Virus record (IMG/VR): IMGVR_UViG_3300030389_001241 | Location: 1-32,491 of that record | Length of the DNA stretch: 32,491 bases | Reading direction: 5' to 3' (one strand) | Source of the DNA: a virus | Shown here: one piece after another, positions 7,072 to 12,349 of the stretch | Numbering within the stretch: the first letter of the stretch is position 1 | How the letters are laid out: every line of letters starts with the position of its first letter | The notes under the pieces: generated by a model | What the model was told of the DNA's origin: nothing | Databases searched by the model: none | Seen by the model: the letters and a program-made list of their open reading frames with translations, nothing else | Program-made: the position numbers and the translations under genes

Positions 7072-7633
7072 ATAGTCTCCATGAGGTATTATCCTCTGTT
7101 GGTTCTTCGTCTTTATCTACCAGTTCCCAAAACAGTTCCTGTCTTTTCAACAGTTCTATTTGATACTGTAGATTCTTTTTGATGGGTACAAATTCCCATT
7201 TCATGTTTCCAAAAAATACTGATAAGTAACAAGTATCTAACTTGGATAGCAGTAAATAATGTTGGATTTGTGCATAGTATTTAGTCTTAACCTTACGCAT
7301 AGTGTTGAAAGCATTGGTATGTTTACACTCAATAATTTCTTTTTGATGGGGGAGAGTTACACCATCAAAGTGTGCATATCTAAATCCATCTACTATAACA
7401 CCTGGATAAGGTTCAGTTTCAATACCAGTCTGTTTTGTAAACCATGACCTATTAAAATCTTCAGTCAGTACACCCATTTGTACTGGCAAAACATCTGATA
7501 AATCATCTGGTTCTTTGCGTTGTGTTTTCAATAGCCAAAGGTTGTGTATACCACTTAATGATTCTTGCATAAGAATCCCGGAATCTGATCCACCAATACC
7601 CATATGTCTATCTATGTTGACTACACTACTCAT
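7064..7633 (-). CDS. YqaJ-type viral 5'-3' exonuclease
   Basis: This 189-residue protein belongs to the lambda-exonuclease/YqaJ nuclease fold. Visible motifs, in order, are GIGGSD (12-17), GVLTEDFN with E58, HFDG with D90, the E-x-K pair IECK (E102, K104) and YYAQIQHYLLL (119-129) with the conserved glutamines. It resects double-stranded ends and hands single strands to the annealing protein next door. It starts with AGGAGA before the ATG, 1 nt after the previous stop. Length is at the short end of the family, yet all catalytic positions are present. Confidence 0.85.
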   Translation of the reverse strand: MSSVVNIDRHMGIGGSDSGILMQESLSGIHNLWLLKTQRKEPDDLSDVLPVQMGVLTEDFNRSWFTKQTGIETEPYPGVIVDGFRYAHFDGVTLPHQKEIIECKHTNAFNTMRKVKTKYYAQIQHYLLLSKLDTCYLSVFFGNMKWEFVPIKKNLQYQIELLKRQELFWELVDKDEEPTEDNTSWRLYE

Positions 7634-7634
7634 A

Positions 7635-8225
7635 TTAGTCTCCTATTTTATATGATGTTTGTTCTAATTGTAAAGCCCACTCTGCTGAGTTCTCAAGGTT
7701 TCTAATAAAGTCATGACATCTTTTTACCTCATGGTCTAGGTACTCTATAAACTCATTTGGTAATGGCAATCGTGGCCATTTGTAGGTACTACATATATGT
7801 AATGTTGCATAAGGAAATAAAGCTCCAGGATATTTCTTGAGCAATTCCCAATAAGTTTGTAGACCTAGTTCATTGGGTGCAGCACAACTGAATGTTGAAC
7901 ATACAGTCTCAAGCATTATCTGAACATCTGCTAACTTACATGGTTGCATAAGTTCTTTGCAATTAGTAAGAGCAGTAATCAATTCACTTGTCTTTACCTT
8001 TTCTTTCAAGAAACTTACTTGATACATTTGACATATTAAGGAGTCGTTCACGTCTTGCTCGAACATAGGATGCCGATGTTTTATCCATGTTGCTGTTATT
8101 GCTTTCCCTCTCTCGTCTAAACTCGATAGACCTTTGAACCCAGAGTTTGAACATTGATTGCCAGTTGTGGCTGGTTCTACCCCTTGAGATGTAGTAGTTT
8201 GTAAATTTTTCTCTTTCTTCGTCAT
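7635..8225 (-). CDS. Putative replication partner protein (helicase-loader-like?)
   Basis: This is an ORF of 196 codons. From about residue 67 it looks like a compact helical domain: ELGLQTYWELLKKYPGALFP, then YATLHICSTYKWPRLPLPNEFIEYL. The W...L...A-x-x-H...K-x-W-P-x-L-P-x-P-x-E-F-x-x-x-L pattern recalls phage P-like helicase-loader or primosome proteins, where a FP-x-P-x-E helix is common. The similarity is only a pattern. The first 66 codons overlap the HTH/DnaT gene in another frame. ATG 8225 has CAGGAT about 9 nt upstream; the internal ATG 8027 has no ribosome site but would shorten the overlap. Next to an HTH-DnaT protein, a role in replisome recruitment is plausible. Confidence 0.55.
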   Translation of the reverse strand: MTKKEKNLQTTTSQGVEPATTGNQCSNSGFKGLSSLDERGKAITATWIKHRHPMFEQDVNDSLICQMYQVSFLKEKVKTSELITALTNCKELMQPCKLADVQIMLETVCSTFSCAAPNELGLQTYWELLKKYPGALFPYATLHICSTYKWPRLPLPNEFIEYLDHEVKRCHDFIRNLENSAEWALQLEQTSYKIGD

Positions 8226-8496
8226 AGTTTATATCCTGTTGTTGACACCATTCAATGATGGCAGATGTTGCCTCAAAGTCTGGTGGACATTCTGTTTCAT
8301 AATCACGCATAACAAGGTCTATCTCAAGAGCATTGCACCATGCAAATAGATTGGCAGCAGATGGGAACTTCCTGCCACGTTCCCAGTCTCCTACCAAACT
8401 ATCAGCTACACCAATCATCTGAGATACTGTCATCGTATCTACTCTAAACTTTTTTCTCTTGGTGATTAGAGCTTTCACCAATTCTTTATACATCAT
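7984..8496 (-). CDS. Xre-type HTH fused to a DnaT-like domain
   Basis: This is a 170-residue protein. Residues 5-63 form a Xre-like helix-turn-helix (VSQMIGVADSLVGDWERGRKFPSAANLFAW). Residues 73-122 resemble the DnaT/primosomal domain (SAIIEWCQQQDINYDEEREK, FTNYYISRGRTSHNWQSMFK, then LWVQRS), with the F-x-x-Y...R-G...W-x-x-x-F-x-x-W-V signature. A basic tail RARRERLL follows. The start at 8496 forms ATGA with the 24-residue micro-gene upstream; an earlier start would run through that gene. Reading: a phage initiator that binds origin DNA by its HTH and draws in the host replisome by the DnaT-like part. Dual use as a repressor is possible. Confidence 0.62.
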   Translation of the reverse strand: MMYKELVKALITKRKKFRVDTMTVSQMIGVADSLVGDWERGRKFPSAANLFAWCNALEIDLVMRDYETECPPDFEATSAIIEWCQQQDINYDEEREKFTNYYISRGRTSHNWQSMFKLWVQRSIEFRRERESNNSNMDKTSASYVRARRERLLNMSNVSSKFLERKGKDK

Positions 8497-8567
8497 TGTT
8501 GTATCACCACAATCCATATACCAATCAATATGGCAAAGGTTATATACCAACCTATATTATCTTTCAT
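8493..8567 (-). CDS. 24-residue single-span micro-protein
   Basis: The ATG at 8567 lies 1 nt after the stop of the winged-helix gene, with GGAG 8 nt upstream. It encodes 24 residues beginning MKDNIGWY and continuing ITFAILIGIWIVVIQQ, a complete transmembrane helix. Its stop overlaps the next start as ATGA. It is too short for most gene finders. The tight coupling on both sides and the strong hydrophobic helix support expression; function is unknown. Confidence 0.55.
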   Translation of the reverse strand: MKDNIGWYITFAILIGIWIVVIQQ

Positions 8568-8568
8568 A

Positions 8569-8793
8569 TTATTTCTCCAATTTATACACCATATATCTTG
8601 TGCCATCTTTATTTGTTTCCCATATACCATAGATATCATATCCACGATTTCTCATCTTATAAATAATATCTGACAATCTGGTTGCTCTAAACTTTGTTAT
8701 CGCTTCCCAACTAGTTATCTTACCTTTCTTCAATAAATATTTTTTTACTTCTTCATACTTATTTACTTTGCGTATTGGCCCTGTACCTTTCAT
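8569..8793 (-). CDS. Small winged-helix protein, HTH_39-like
   Basis: This is a 74-residue basic protein. Residues 12-60 read YEEVKKYLLKKGKITSWEAI, then TKFRATRLSDIIYKMRNRGYDIYG, the pattern of the phage HTH_39 winged helix (L...G-x-I-T-x-x-E-A-x-x-x-x-x-x-T-R-L-x-x-x-I-x-x-L-R-x-x-G-Y-x-I). It ends in a beta wing, GTRYMVYKLEK. It overlaps the upstream gene as ATGA. Such proteins are abundant in phages and are thought to bind DNA; the targets are not known. Confidence 0.72.
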   Translation of the reverse strand: MKGTGPIRKVNKYEEVKKYLLKKGKITSWEAITKFRATRLSDIIYKMRNRGYDIYGIWETNKDGTRYMVYKLEK

Positions 8794-9074
8794 TTAGCAC
8801 CCTCCTTCCATTCATCATATGTTAATCTTTCTTCTTCTTCTGGTAAGTTTTTTACTTTAACATGACCACTTAATACAGATATTAAGAATGGTTGCTCAAG
8901 TGGATAATCTGGAATATTTACACCATATAAGTTCATATGCCCAGTTCTTCGGTCTTTATATTTAATATCAAGCCATTCTTGCACTTGTTGTCTTGACCTC
9001 AAGGTTACTTTAGGTTGAACATGTAAATATTTTATTGTGTTGTTATCACATATTACATATGTATATCTTGGCAT
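8790..9074 (-). CDS. Early protein, function unknown (94 aa)
   Basis: This is a 94-residue soluble protein beginning MPRYTYVICDNNTIKYLHVQ and ending LTYDEWKEGAK. It has no recognisable domain. The ATG has GAAGGAGGTTATTA just before it, inside the end of the 34-residue micro-gene, whose stop shares a base with the start (TAATG). It overlaps the following winged-helix gene by 4 nt. It is probably co-translated within the early operon and may modify the host. Confidence 0.75.
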   Translation of the reverse strand: MPRYTYVICDNNTIKYLHVQPKVTLRSRQQVQEWLDIKYKDRRTGHMNLYGVNIPDYPLEQPFLISVLSGHVKVKNLPEEEERLTYDEWKEGAK

Positions 9075-9178
9075 TAATAACCTCCTTCGGTTAAAGTGAT
9101 TAATAAAAACTCTACCCCTGCTAACACTAATACCAAAATTATTAGTGTTATCAGGAATAATTTAATCCAGCTAGTCAT
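9074..9178 (-). CDS. 34-residue single-span micro-protein
   Basis: ATG 9178 overlaps the upstream gene by 8 nt (ATGACTAG). The peptide begins MTSWIKLFLITLIILVLVLA, a strong membrane helix, and its short tail contains a second hydrophobic patch, VEFLLITLTEGGY. The stop overlaps the next start as TAATG, and the last codons double as a perfect ribosome site (GAAGGAGG) for the next gene. The ribosome site of this gene itself is weak (GATAGG), so coupling to the upstream gene is likely. Confidence 0.55.
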   Translation of the reverse strand: MTSWIKLFLITLIILVLVLAGVEFLLITLTEGGY

Positions 9179-9380
9179 TGTCGTACCTATCTAAATCAAC
9201 ATATGATTTGATTTGACCAACACGATTACCATTGATGTCAAATAACTTTCGACTTATACATTTTTTTGTGTTGACATGCTGGATTGCATCTTGAACAATT
9301 CTTGTTAGCTCAATATCACTTGATCCTGCAAATGCAGAATTATCTGTACATACTTCTATGTGTATTGTTACTTCACTCAT
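9171..9380 (-). CDS. Early protein, function unknown (69 aa)
   Basis: This is a 69-residue protein beginning MSEVTIHIEVCTDN. The start at 9380 is chosen over the ATG at 9386 because AGAGG is 7 nt from the former and only 1 nt from the latter. A central helix (DIELTRIVQDAIQHVN) is followed by IDL/IKSYVDL strands and an acidic end. It overlaps its neighbours on both sides. No family is recognised. Confidence 0.7.
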   Translation of the reverse strand: MSEVTIHIEVCTDNSAFAGSSDIELTRIVQDAIQHVNTKKCISRKLFDINGNRVGQIKSYVDLDRYDND

Positions 9381-9600
9381 TTTCATACCTCTCTACGTTG
9401 TGTTTTATTTTTTCTATCAACCCACCTAGTTTCTTAGATGCGTGATAGCACTTAGTCATAAGAGCAACATACTCTTTAGGATATTCTGTAACGTTGTTTT
9501 CATCTATATTTTCTAAAAACTTTGCAGCAGTTTCTGTATTGGTGCTGATAAGCTCTACTAACCATACTTGTTCATCTATTGTTAGACATAATTCACTCAT
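9373..9600 (-). CDS. Early protein, function unknown (75 aa)
   Basis: This is a 75-residue mostly helical protein (LTIDEQVWLVELISTNTETA; ALMTKCYHASKKLGGLIEKI). It starts with ATGA overlap to the preceding gene and ends overlapping the next by 8 nt. There is no signal, membrane segment or domain that I recognise. Confidence 0.72.
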   Translation of the reverse strand: MSELCLTIDEQVWLVELISTNTETAAKFLENIDENNVTEYPKEYVALMTKCYHASKKLGGLIEKIKHNVERYENE

Positions 9601-9785
9601 AGTCTTTCTCCTTGACGAATACTCGTCATGTAATTGTGTGCTAATTTCTTAGCTGTGTTGTATACCACATCCAACCATACCTCTTGCCTGATATATGATG
9701 GACACTCAACAGAGTCCAGGCGTTTCTTGATACGCTGAAACGCCTCCTCTTTTCTATTTGCATAACGTCTTTGCCAACTTTCCAT
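9597..9785 (-). CDS. Early protein, function unknown (62 aa)
   Basis: This is a 62-residue basic helical protein beginning MESWQRRYANRKEEAFQRIK. It starts as TAATG with the gene before it and ends as ATGA with the gene after it. Many Arg/Lys residues could mean nucleic-acid or protein binding, but no domain is recognised. Confidence 0.72.
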   Translation of the reverse strand: MESWQRRYANRKEEAFQRIKKRLDSVECPSYIRQEVWLDVVYNTAKKLAHNYMTSIRQGERL

Positions 9786-10138
9786 TACTCTATCCTTTGA
9801 CTTACAGTTACATGTTGATCAATATCACTTTTGTTTGTAAGAAAGTCATCTAACGTCTCAAGTTCTAGCTCTGACATATCCCATACAATAGATACTTCCT
9901 TATCAACATGGTCAATACGAAGTGCCATATGTTTTCTTTCATACTCAGGGAAAGTTTTGATTTGTTCTATAGCGTAGATTACACGATTGATAAACTCTCG
10001 TAACTGTTCTTCTTCAAGAGTTTCTTCTAGTTGCTGGTCATCATTCATTATCTGTTTATATTCAAAATTATCCATCGTTATACTCCTCAAGCTCACTAGC
10101 TTGTCTGGTTTATCTATAATTACTTTTGGTTTACTCAT
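9785..10138 (-). CDS. Early protein, function unknown (117 aa)
   Basis: This is a 117-residue acidic protein. The N-terminus is extended (MSKPKVIIDKPDKLVSL), followed by an acidic helix (DDQQLEETLEEEQLREFINR) and an alpha/beta end (KEVSIVWDMSELELETLDDFL). It is linked by 4-nt and 1-nt overlaps to its neighbours. The acidity would fit a protein that mimics DNA or binds a basic host factor, but nothing specific supports this. Confidence 0.75.
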   Translation of the reverse strand: MSKPKVIIDKPDKLVSLRSITMDNFEYKQIMNDDQQLEETLEEEQLREFINRVIYAIEQIKTFPEYERKHMALRIDHVDKEVSIVWDMSELELETLDDFLTNKSDIDQHVTVSQRIE

Positions 10139-10338
10139 TGGCTACTCTTTTCTATTTCATAATCAGTTATCTTAGTTGCGAGTGCATGGATATAAGCTTT
10201 TCTTTCGTCTTTACCCATACTTTTCCATTCTTCTTTAGCTGGGATGGTAATGCCCATCTCAAGCATAGTGTCTATTGTGTCAGATATATCAACATATCTA
10301 TCACTCCAGGCTTCTCTTATATCATTCAATGCTCCCAT
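10135..10338 (-). CDS. Early protein, function unknown (67 aa)
   Basis: This is a 67-residue helical protein (MGALNDIREAWSDRYVDISD; WKSMGKDERKAYIHALATKI). It starts 2 nt after the DUF2958-like gene, with AAAGGGAGGTAGTC before the ATG, a very strong ribosome site. It overlaps the next gene by 4 nt. No family is recognised. Confidence 0.73.
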   Translation of the reverse strand: MGALNDIREAWSDRYVDISDTIDTMLEMGITIPAKEEWKSMGKDERKAYIHALATKITDYEIEKSSQ

Positions 10339-10340
10339 GA

Positions 10341-10652
10341 CTACCTCCCTTTTTGTTGTATCATTACTTCTTCAAATGTATCTGGCCCTGAATAATACAT
10401 ATCTCTTTCAATACCATTTTGTTTGAGTTCATTTATATGAAAATAACCATACTCAGGTTCAAAGATATCTGCGATACCAAACATAATACCTTCTTCATCC
10501 ATGCTGTATGCCCACCAATCACCAGCACCTATTGGATTAAAATACTTAACCACAACAGGTTCTTTGCCAATACTTTCTGTAGCAAAATCTGTGTTCTTGT
10601 GGTTGTAACGTAATAATTTTTCTATATCTTTTGTAATAAAACTATATGACAT
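10341..10652 (-). CDS. DUF2958-like protein
   Basis: This is a 103-residue protein. PVVVKYFNPIGAGDWWAYSM, then EGIMFGIADIFEPEYGYFHI and NELKQNGIERDMYY match the layout I know for DUF2958 (V-K-F-F-x-P...W-x-x-x-E-x-D...F-G...E-P-E-x-G-Y-F-x-x-x-E-L...ERD-x-x-F). These proteins are found in phages and plasmids, often with replication or antirestriction genes, and have no firmly known activity. The ATG has AGAGGTG upstream. It follows a 20-residue hydrophobic micro-gene. Confidence 0.78.
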   Translation of the reverse strand: MSYSFITKDIEKLLRYNHKNTDFATESIGKEPVVVKYFNPIGAGDWWAYSMDEEGIMFGIADIFEPEYGYFHINELKQNGIERDMYYSGPDTFEEVMIQQKGR

Positions 10653-10668
10653 GACTACACCTCTTTAG

Positions 10669-10731
10669 TTAGGCCCTAACACATACTACTAAGAGTATGA
10701 TTAGGGCAGTTAATAATAATAGTTGATCCAT
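10669..10731 (-). CDS. 20-residue hydrophobic micro-protein
   Basis: The ATG at 10731 with AAGGTGG 5 nt upstream opens a 20-residue frame, MDQLLLLTALIILLVVCVRA, which is almost all membrane helix. It lies between another micro-gene and the DUF2958-like gene. Its coding DNA also forms a long hairpin (10673-10707), so the segment may serve as a regulated leader as well as code for a peptide. Confidence 0.5.
   Translation of the reverse strand: MDQLLLLTALIILLVVCVRA
10673..10707 (-). promoter_or_regulatory. Hairpin in the leader of the tightly packed leftward genes
   Basis: On the minus strand GCCCTAA...TTAGGGC (7 bp) and an inner CATACT...AGTATG (6 bp) are separated by a small internal loop and closed by a 6-nt loop. 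The fold lies inside the 20-residue micro-gene, about 20 nt before the DUF2958-like start. There is no U-tract, so it is not a simple terminator. It could control translation of the operon or be an RNase III-type processing site. Confidence 0.6.
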
Positions 10732-10741
10732 ACCATCCACC

Positions 10742-10813
10742 TTAGTGAAGTGCCTGGACTATAGCGGGAATTACCACAAAATAATGTGCTGTTAATAATA
10801 TACCTAATACCAT
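10742..10813 (-). CDS. 23-residue hydrophobic micro-protein
   Basis: The ATG at 10813 has CGGAG 8 nt upstream and opens 23 codons starting MVLGILLTAHYFVVIPAIVQ. An in-frame ATG at 10849 would add 12 residues (MLFLLITTRRNI) but has no ribosome site. Its stop lies just before the AAGGTGG of the next micro-gene. The hydrophobic stretch could span a membrane, though it contains H, Y and P. Function is unknown. Confidence 0.45.
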   Translation of the reverse strand: MVLGILLTAHYFVVIPAIVQALH

Positions 10814-10938
10814 AATGTTTCTCCGAGTTGTGATTAATAAAAATAACATGGCTTTGAATTGGAATAGACTTAGCTAACCTTCCACCATAACCTATTACTG
10901 CATTCATCTTTATCGATTACTAGCTCAACAGGATGACC

Positions 10939-11157
10939 TTAAACGAGGTTTTTATTGGTTAGTACCATGTTACAATCAAAAAGTCTTGATGCTATCCTTT
11001 CCTGTACTTTCAAGTTCCCACACCAAGACCAAGACCTCACTCTGGCAGACATAACCGACATGCATAGAGCTACAAAGTAGGCATTACATTCGGACATCGT
11101 ACACCCCAGATTTATGAGGGCGATACAGACTATCGCTAGTGATTGTGATATCAACAA
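10939..11157 (-). CDS. Possible small protein in the early leader (weak)
   Basis: This is an open frame of up to 72 codons. From a TTG at 11157 it would begin with a signal-like hydrophobic stretch, LISQSLAIVCIALINLGC, in which NLGC is only a partial lipobox. From an ATG at 11097 (GGGGTG upstream) it would encode 52 residues starting MSECNAYFVALCMSVMSARV. Codon use and composition differ from the surrounding genes, and the frame lies over structured sequence. I do not recognise it and rate it as uncertain. Confidence 0.25.
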   Translation of the reverse strand: MLISQSLAIVCIALINLGCTMSECNAYFVALCMSVMSARVRSWSWCGNLKVQERIASRLFDCNMVLTNKNLV

Positions 11158-11203
11158 TGCTATGACCTAGTCTGTATCTATACCTAGTGGGATTCAAACC
11201 CAC
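11120..11203 (-). other. Structured sequence, possible RNA element
   Basis: Three dyads lie close together. GTGGG-TTTGAAT-CCCAC (minus strand, 11203-11187) looks like a tRNA T-arm. GATACAGACTA at 11122-11132 is exactly complementary to TAGTCTGTATC at 11168-11178 (11 bp). GCGATA-CAGAC-TATCGC at 11120-11136 is a hairpin that competes with the 11-bp stem. Mutually exclusive folds are typical of regulatory leaders. I could not build a full tRNA cloverleaf around the T-arm-like hairpin. The surroundings (10814-11398) hold no confident gene. Confidence 0.4.
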
Positions 11204-11287
11204 GCTTGGTAATTCATGCTTTTTGTTTTGCGACTTGGTTCAAGGTTGTATACCATATTACCTAGAGTACCTTGACCAATGGTTCGT

Positions 11288-11347
11288 TTAACGCATGGTG
11301 AAAGCTAACACCACCAGAAGTTCTAGGAGTAGGCAATGAAAGACCAT
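11288..11347 (-). CDS. Possible 19-residue hydrophobic micro-protein (weak)
   Basis: An ATG at 11347 opens 19 codons, MVFHCLLLELLVVLAFTMR. The peptide is hydrophobic like the other micro-proteins of this operon, but the ribosome site is poor (only AGAAG about 10 nt upstream) and it is not coupled to a neighbour. It may be a chance frame in this leader region. Confidence 0.25.
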   Translation of the reverse strand: MVFHCLLLELLVVLAFTMR

Positions 11348-11357
11348 TTACTAAACT

Positions 11358-11391
11358 TCTGTTCTGTAAACTATACCATATCTGTTCTGTA
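11358..11391. repeat. Two direct repeats, possible operator half-sites
   Basis: TCTGTTCTGTA occurs at 11358-11368 and again at 11381-11391, 23 nt apart centre to centre, about two turns of B-DNA. They lie just downstream of the 31-residue micro-gene on the leftward transcript. The spacing suits a protein binding twice on one face of the helix, for example one of the small HTH proteins of the phage. Confidence 0.45.
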
Positions 11392-11398
11392 TCTCAAG

Positions 11399-11494
11399 CT
11401 ATAAAATAAAGTTTTCGATAATAAATACTGCACATAATATTACAAGAATTATTAGTATCCCCTGTGCATATATTTCAAGTGCGTGTAACATCAT
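11399..11494 (-). CDS. 31-residue single-span micro-protein
   Basis: The ATG at 11494 has GGAGA 5 nt upstream. The 31 residues begin MMLHALEIYAQG, continue as a strong membrane helix ILIILVILCAVFII and end ENFIL. It stands between the 155-residue gene and the structured leader region. Good ribosome site plus a clean transmembrane helix support it; no relative is recognised. Confidence 0.5.
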   Translation of the reverse strand: MMLHALEIYAQGILIILVILCAVFIIENFIL

Positions 11495-11516
11495 ATTTAT
11501 CTCCATTGTAAATTGT

Positions 11517-11540
11517 GCAGTTTTTGGCCACTAGAACTGC
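11517..11540. promoter_or_regulatory. Short hairpin upstream of the 31-residue gene
   Basis: GCAGTT at 11517-11522 and AACTGC at 11535-11540 form a 6-bp stem with a 12-nt loop, between the end of the 155-residue gene and the ribosome site of the 31-residue gene. There is no U-tract. Otherwise I see nothing in 11495-11595. Confidence 0.35.
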
Positions 11541-11595
11541 GTAACTAGTATATTAATTCGGTTGACTTTTTGGCGAGAAGTCTAACTCGTAGAGA

Positions 11596-12063
11596 TTAGC
11601 TAAGTTTAGCTGGTTGTTTTGTAGTAACAGGTCTCTTTGATTTTACTGGAGTTGTTACCTTGTACATGAAACTCATATCTGGATTCATGTTGATTTTCTC
11701 AGGATTTTCATATCCTAACTCAGCATAAACTTCAGGAACTAAATCAATTCTTTGTTGGTGTTCACTTTGAGTTAACTTGAAGTTTTCAAGCACCTGATTT
11801 TCTTCTTCAATGTCGTGATTGGAATCAATCTCGACTTGTGGCATATCTGCAAAAGATTCAAATCCTTTTGCTTGTGCCATTTCATTAAGCTTTATTAACT
11901 TACGTTCTATCTGAATCTGACATCTATGCCATTTGACTAGATACATGCGAACCAAATCGTTTGCAGTTTCACGATGTGGCTCGTAAGTACTTCTGTCATC
12001 AGCCTTTTCAGGTTGTTTCATAAGTGTTGTAATTGCTTTCTTGAATGTTATATCTTTACTCAT
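11596..12063 (-). CDS. First gene of the leftward transcript, function unknown
   Basis: This is a 155-residue soluble protein beginning MSKDITFKKAITTLMKQPEK. The centre is a long helix rich in charged residues (DLVRMYLVKWHRCQIQIERK, then LIKLNEMAQAKGF), and the end is polar with KSKRPVTTKQPAKLS. Its start (AGGAGACTATT before the ATG) lies inside one arm of the large inverted duplication at 12048-12266, and a degenerate copy of its first codons is present in the other arm. Being the gene nearest the control region, it is likely transcribed first and early. No domain is recognised. Confidence 0.75.
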   Translation of the reverse strand: MSKDITFKKAITTLMKQPEKADDRSTYEPHRETANDLVRMYLVKWHRCQIQIERKLIKLNEMAQAKGFESFADMPQVEIDSNHDIEEENQVLENFKLTQSEHQQRIDLVPEVYAELGYENPEKINMNPDMSFMYKVTTPVKSKRPVTTKQPAKLS

Positions 12064-12266
12064 AATAGTCTCCTATAAATGTATTAAAATTAAATTGCGA
12101 AAACCGCAAAGCGACCAATCGGTGTACGAAGTACTTGCGTAGCAAGTCGTATGAAAGGAGAAAGCCCGCAGGGCTTTACGAGTATGCCGATTGGTGTAGT
12201 ATTCGCAAAAATTTAATTTTAATAATACATTTAAGATGGGGACTATGAACGAGTAAATGATATACA
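12048..12266. repeat. Long inverted duplication of the divergent control region
   Basis: The left arm (about 12048-12101) and right arm (12202-12266) are inverted copies. TTCGCA and TTTAATTTTAAT match exactly, with two 3-nt insertions in the right arm; ACATTTA follows, and then GGAGACTATTATGAGTAAAGATATA in the left arm corresponds to a GGGGACTATGAACGAGTAAATGATATA-like version in the right arm. The copy thus reaches over the ribosome site and first codons of the leftward gene. AT-rich arms could carry paired divergent promoters. An origin or packaging role is also possible. Confidence 0.8.
12115..12194. promoter_or_regulatory. Branched stem-loop core of the control region
   Basis: CCAATCGGTGTAC (12115-12127) pairs with GTATGCCGATTGG (12182-12194), 13 bp with two G-T pairs. 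Inside are two tight hairpins: ACTTGC-GTA-GCAAGT (12133-12147) and AAAGCCC-GCA-GGGCTTT (12161-12177). TCGTA (12147-12151) can also pair with TACGA (12177-12181). Outside, the arms of the long inverted duplication continue the pairing. The GC-rich core contrasts with the AT-rich surroundings. It can fold as a cruciform in DNA or as a three-way junction in RNA on either strand. Confidence 0.75.
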
Positions 12267-12349
12267 GATAGAAATGGCAATTACAACCTTATGAATACAA
12301 CAATCTCAGCAACAACTTACAGTACAAATCGAGCCACATCGAAACTGTC

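Noticed and set aside
11181-11300. A complete tRNA on the minus strand around the T-arm-like hairpin
   Set aside because: No matching 5' acceptor strand for TAGGTAT and no anticodon arm with a proper loop could be found; T-loop position 56 is T rather than the conserved C.
11120-11500. A tmRNA or a permuted two-piece tmRNA
   Set aside because: No tag-coding sequence of the usual alphaproteobacterial type and no matching acceptor stem were seen.
5793-12063. Integrase or other lysogeny genes
   Set aside because: No tyrosine or serine recombinase motif was found on either strand; the LexA-like protein alone does not indicate lysogeny.
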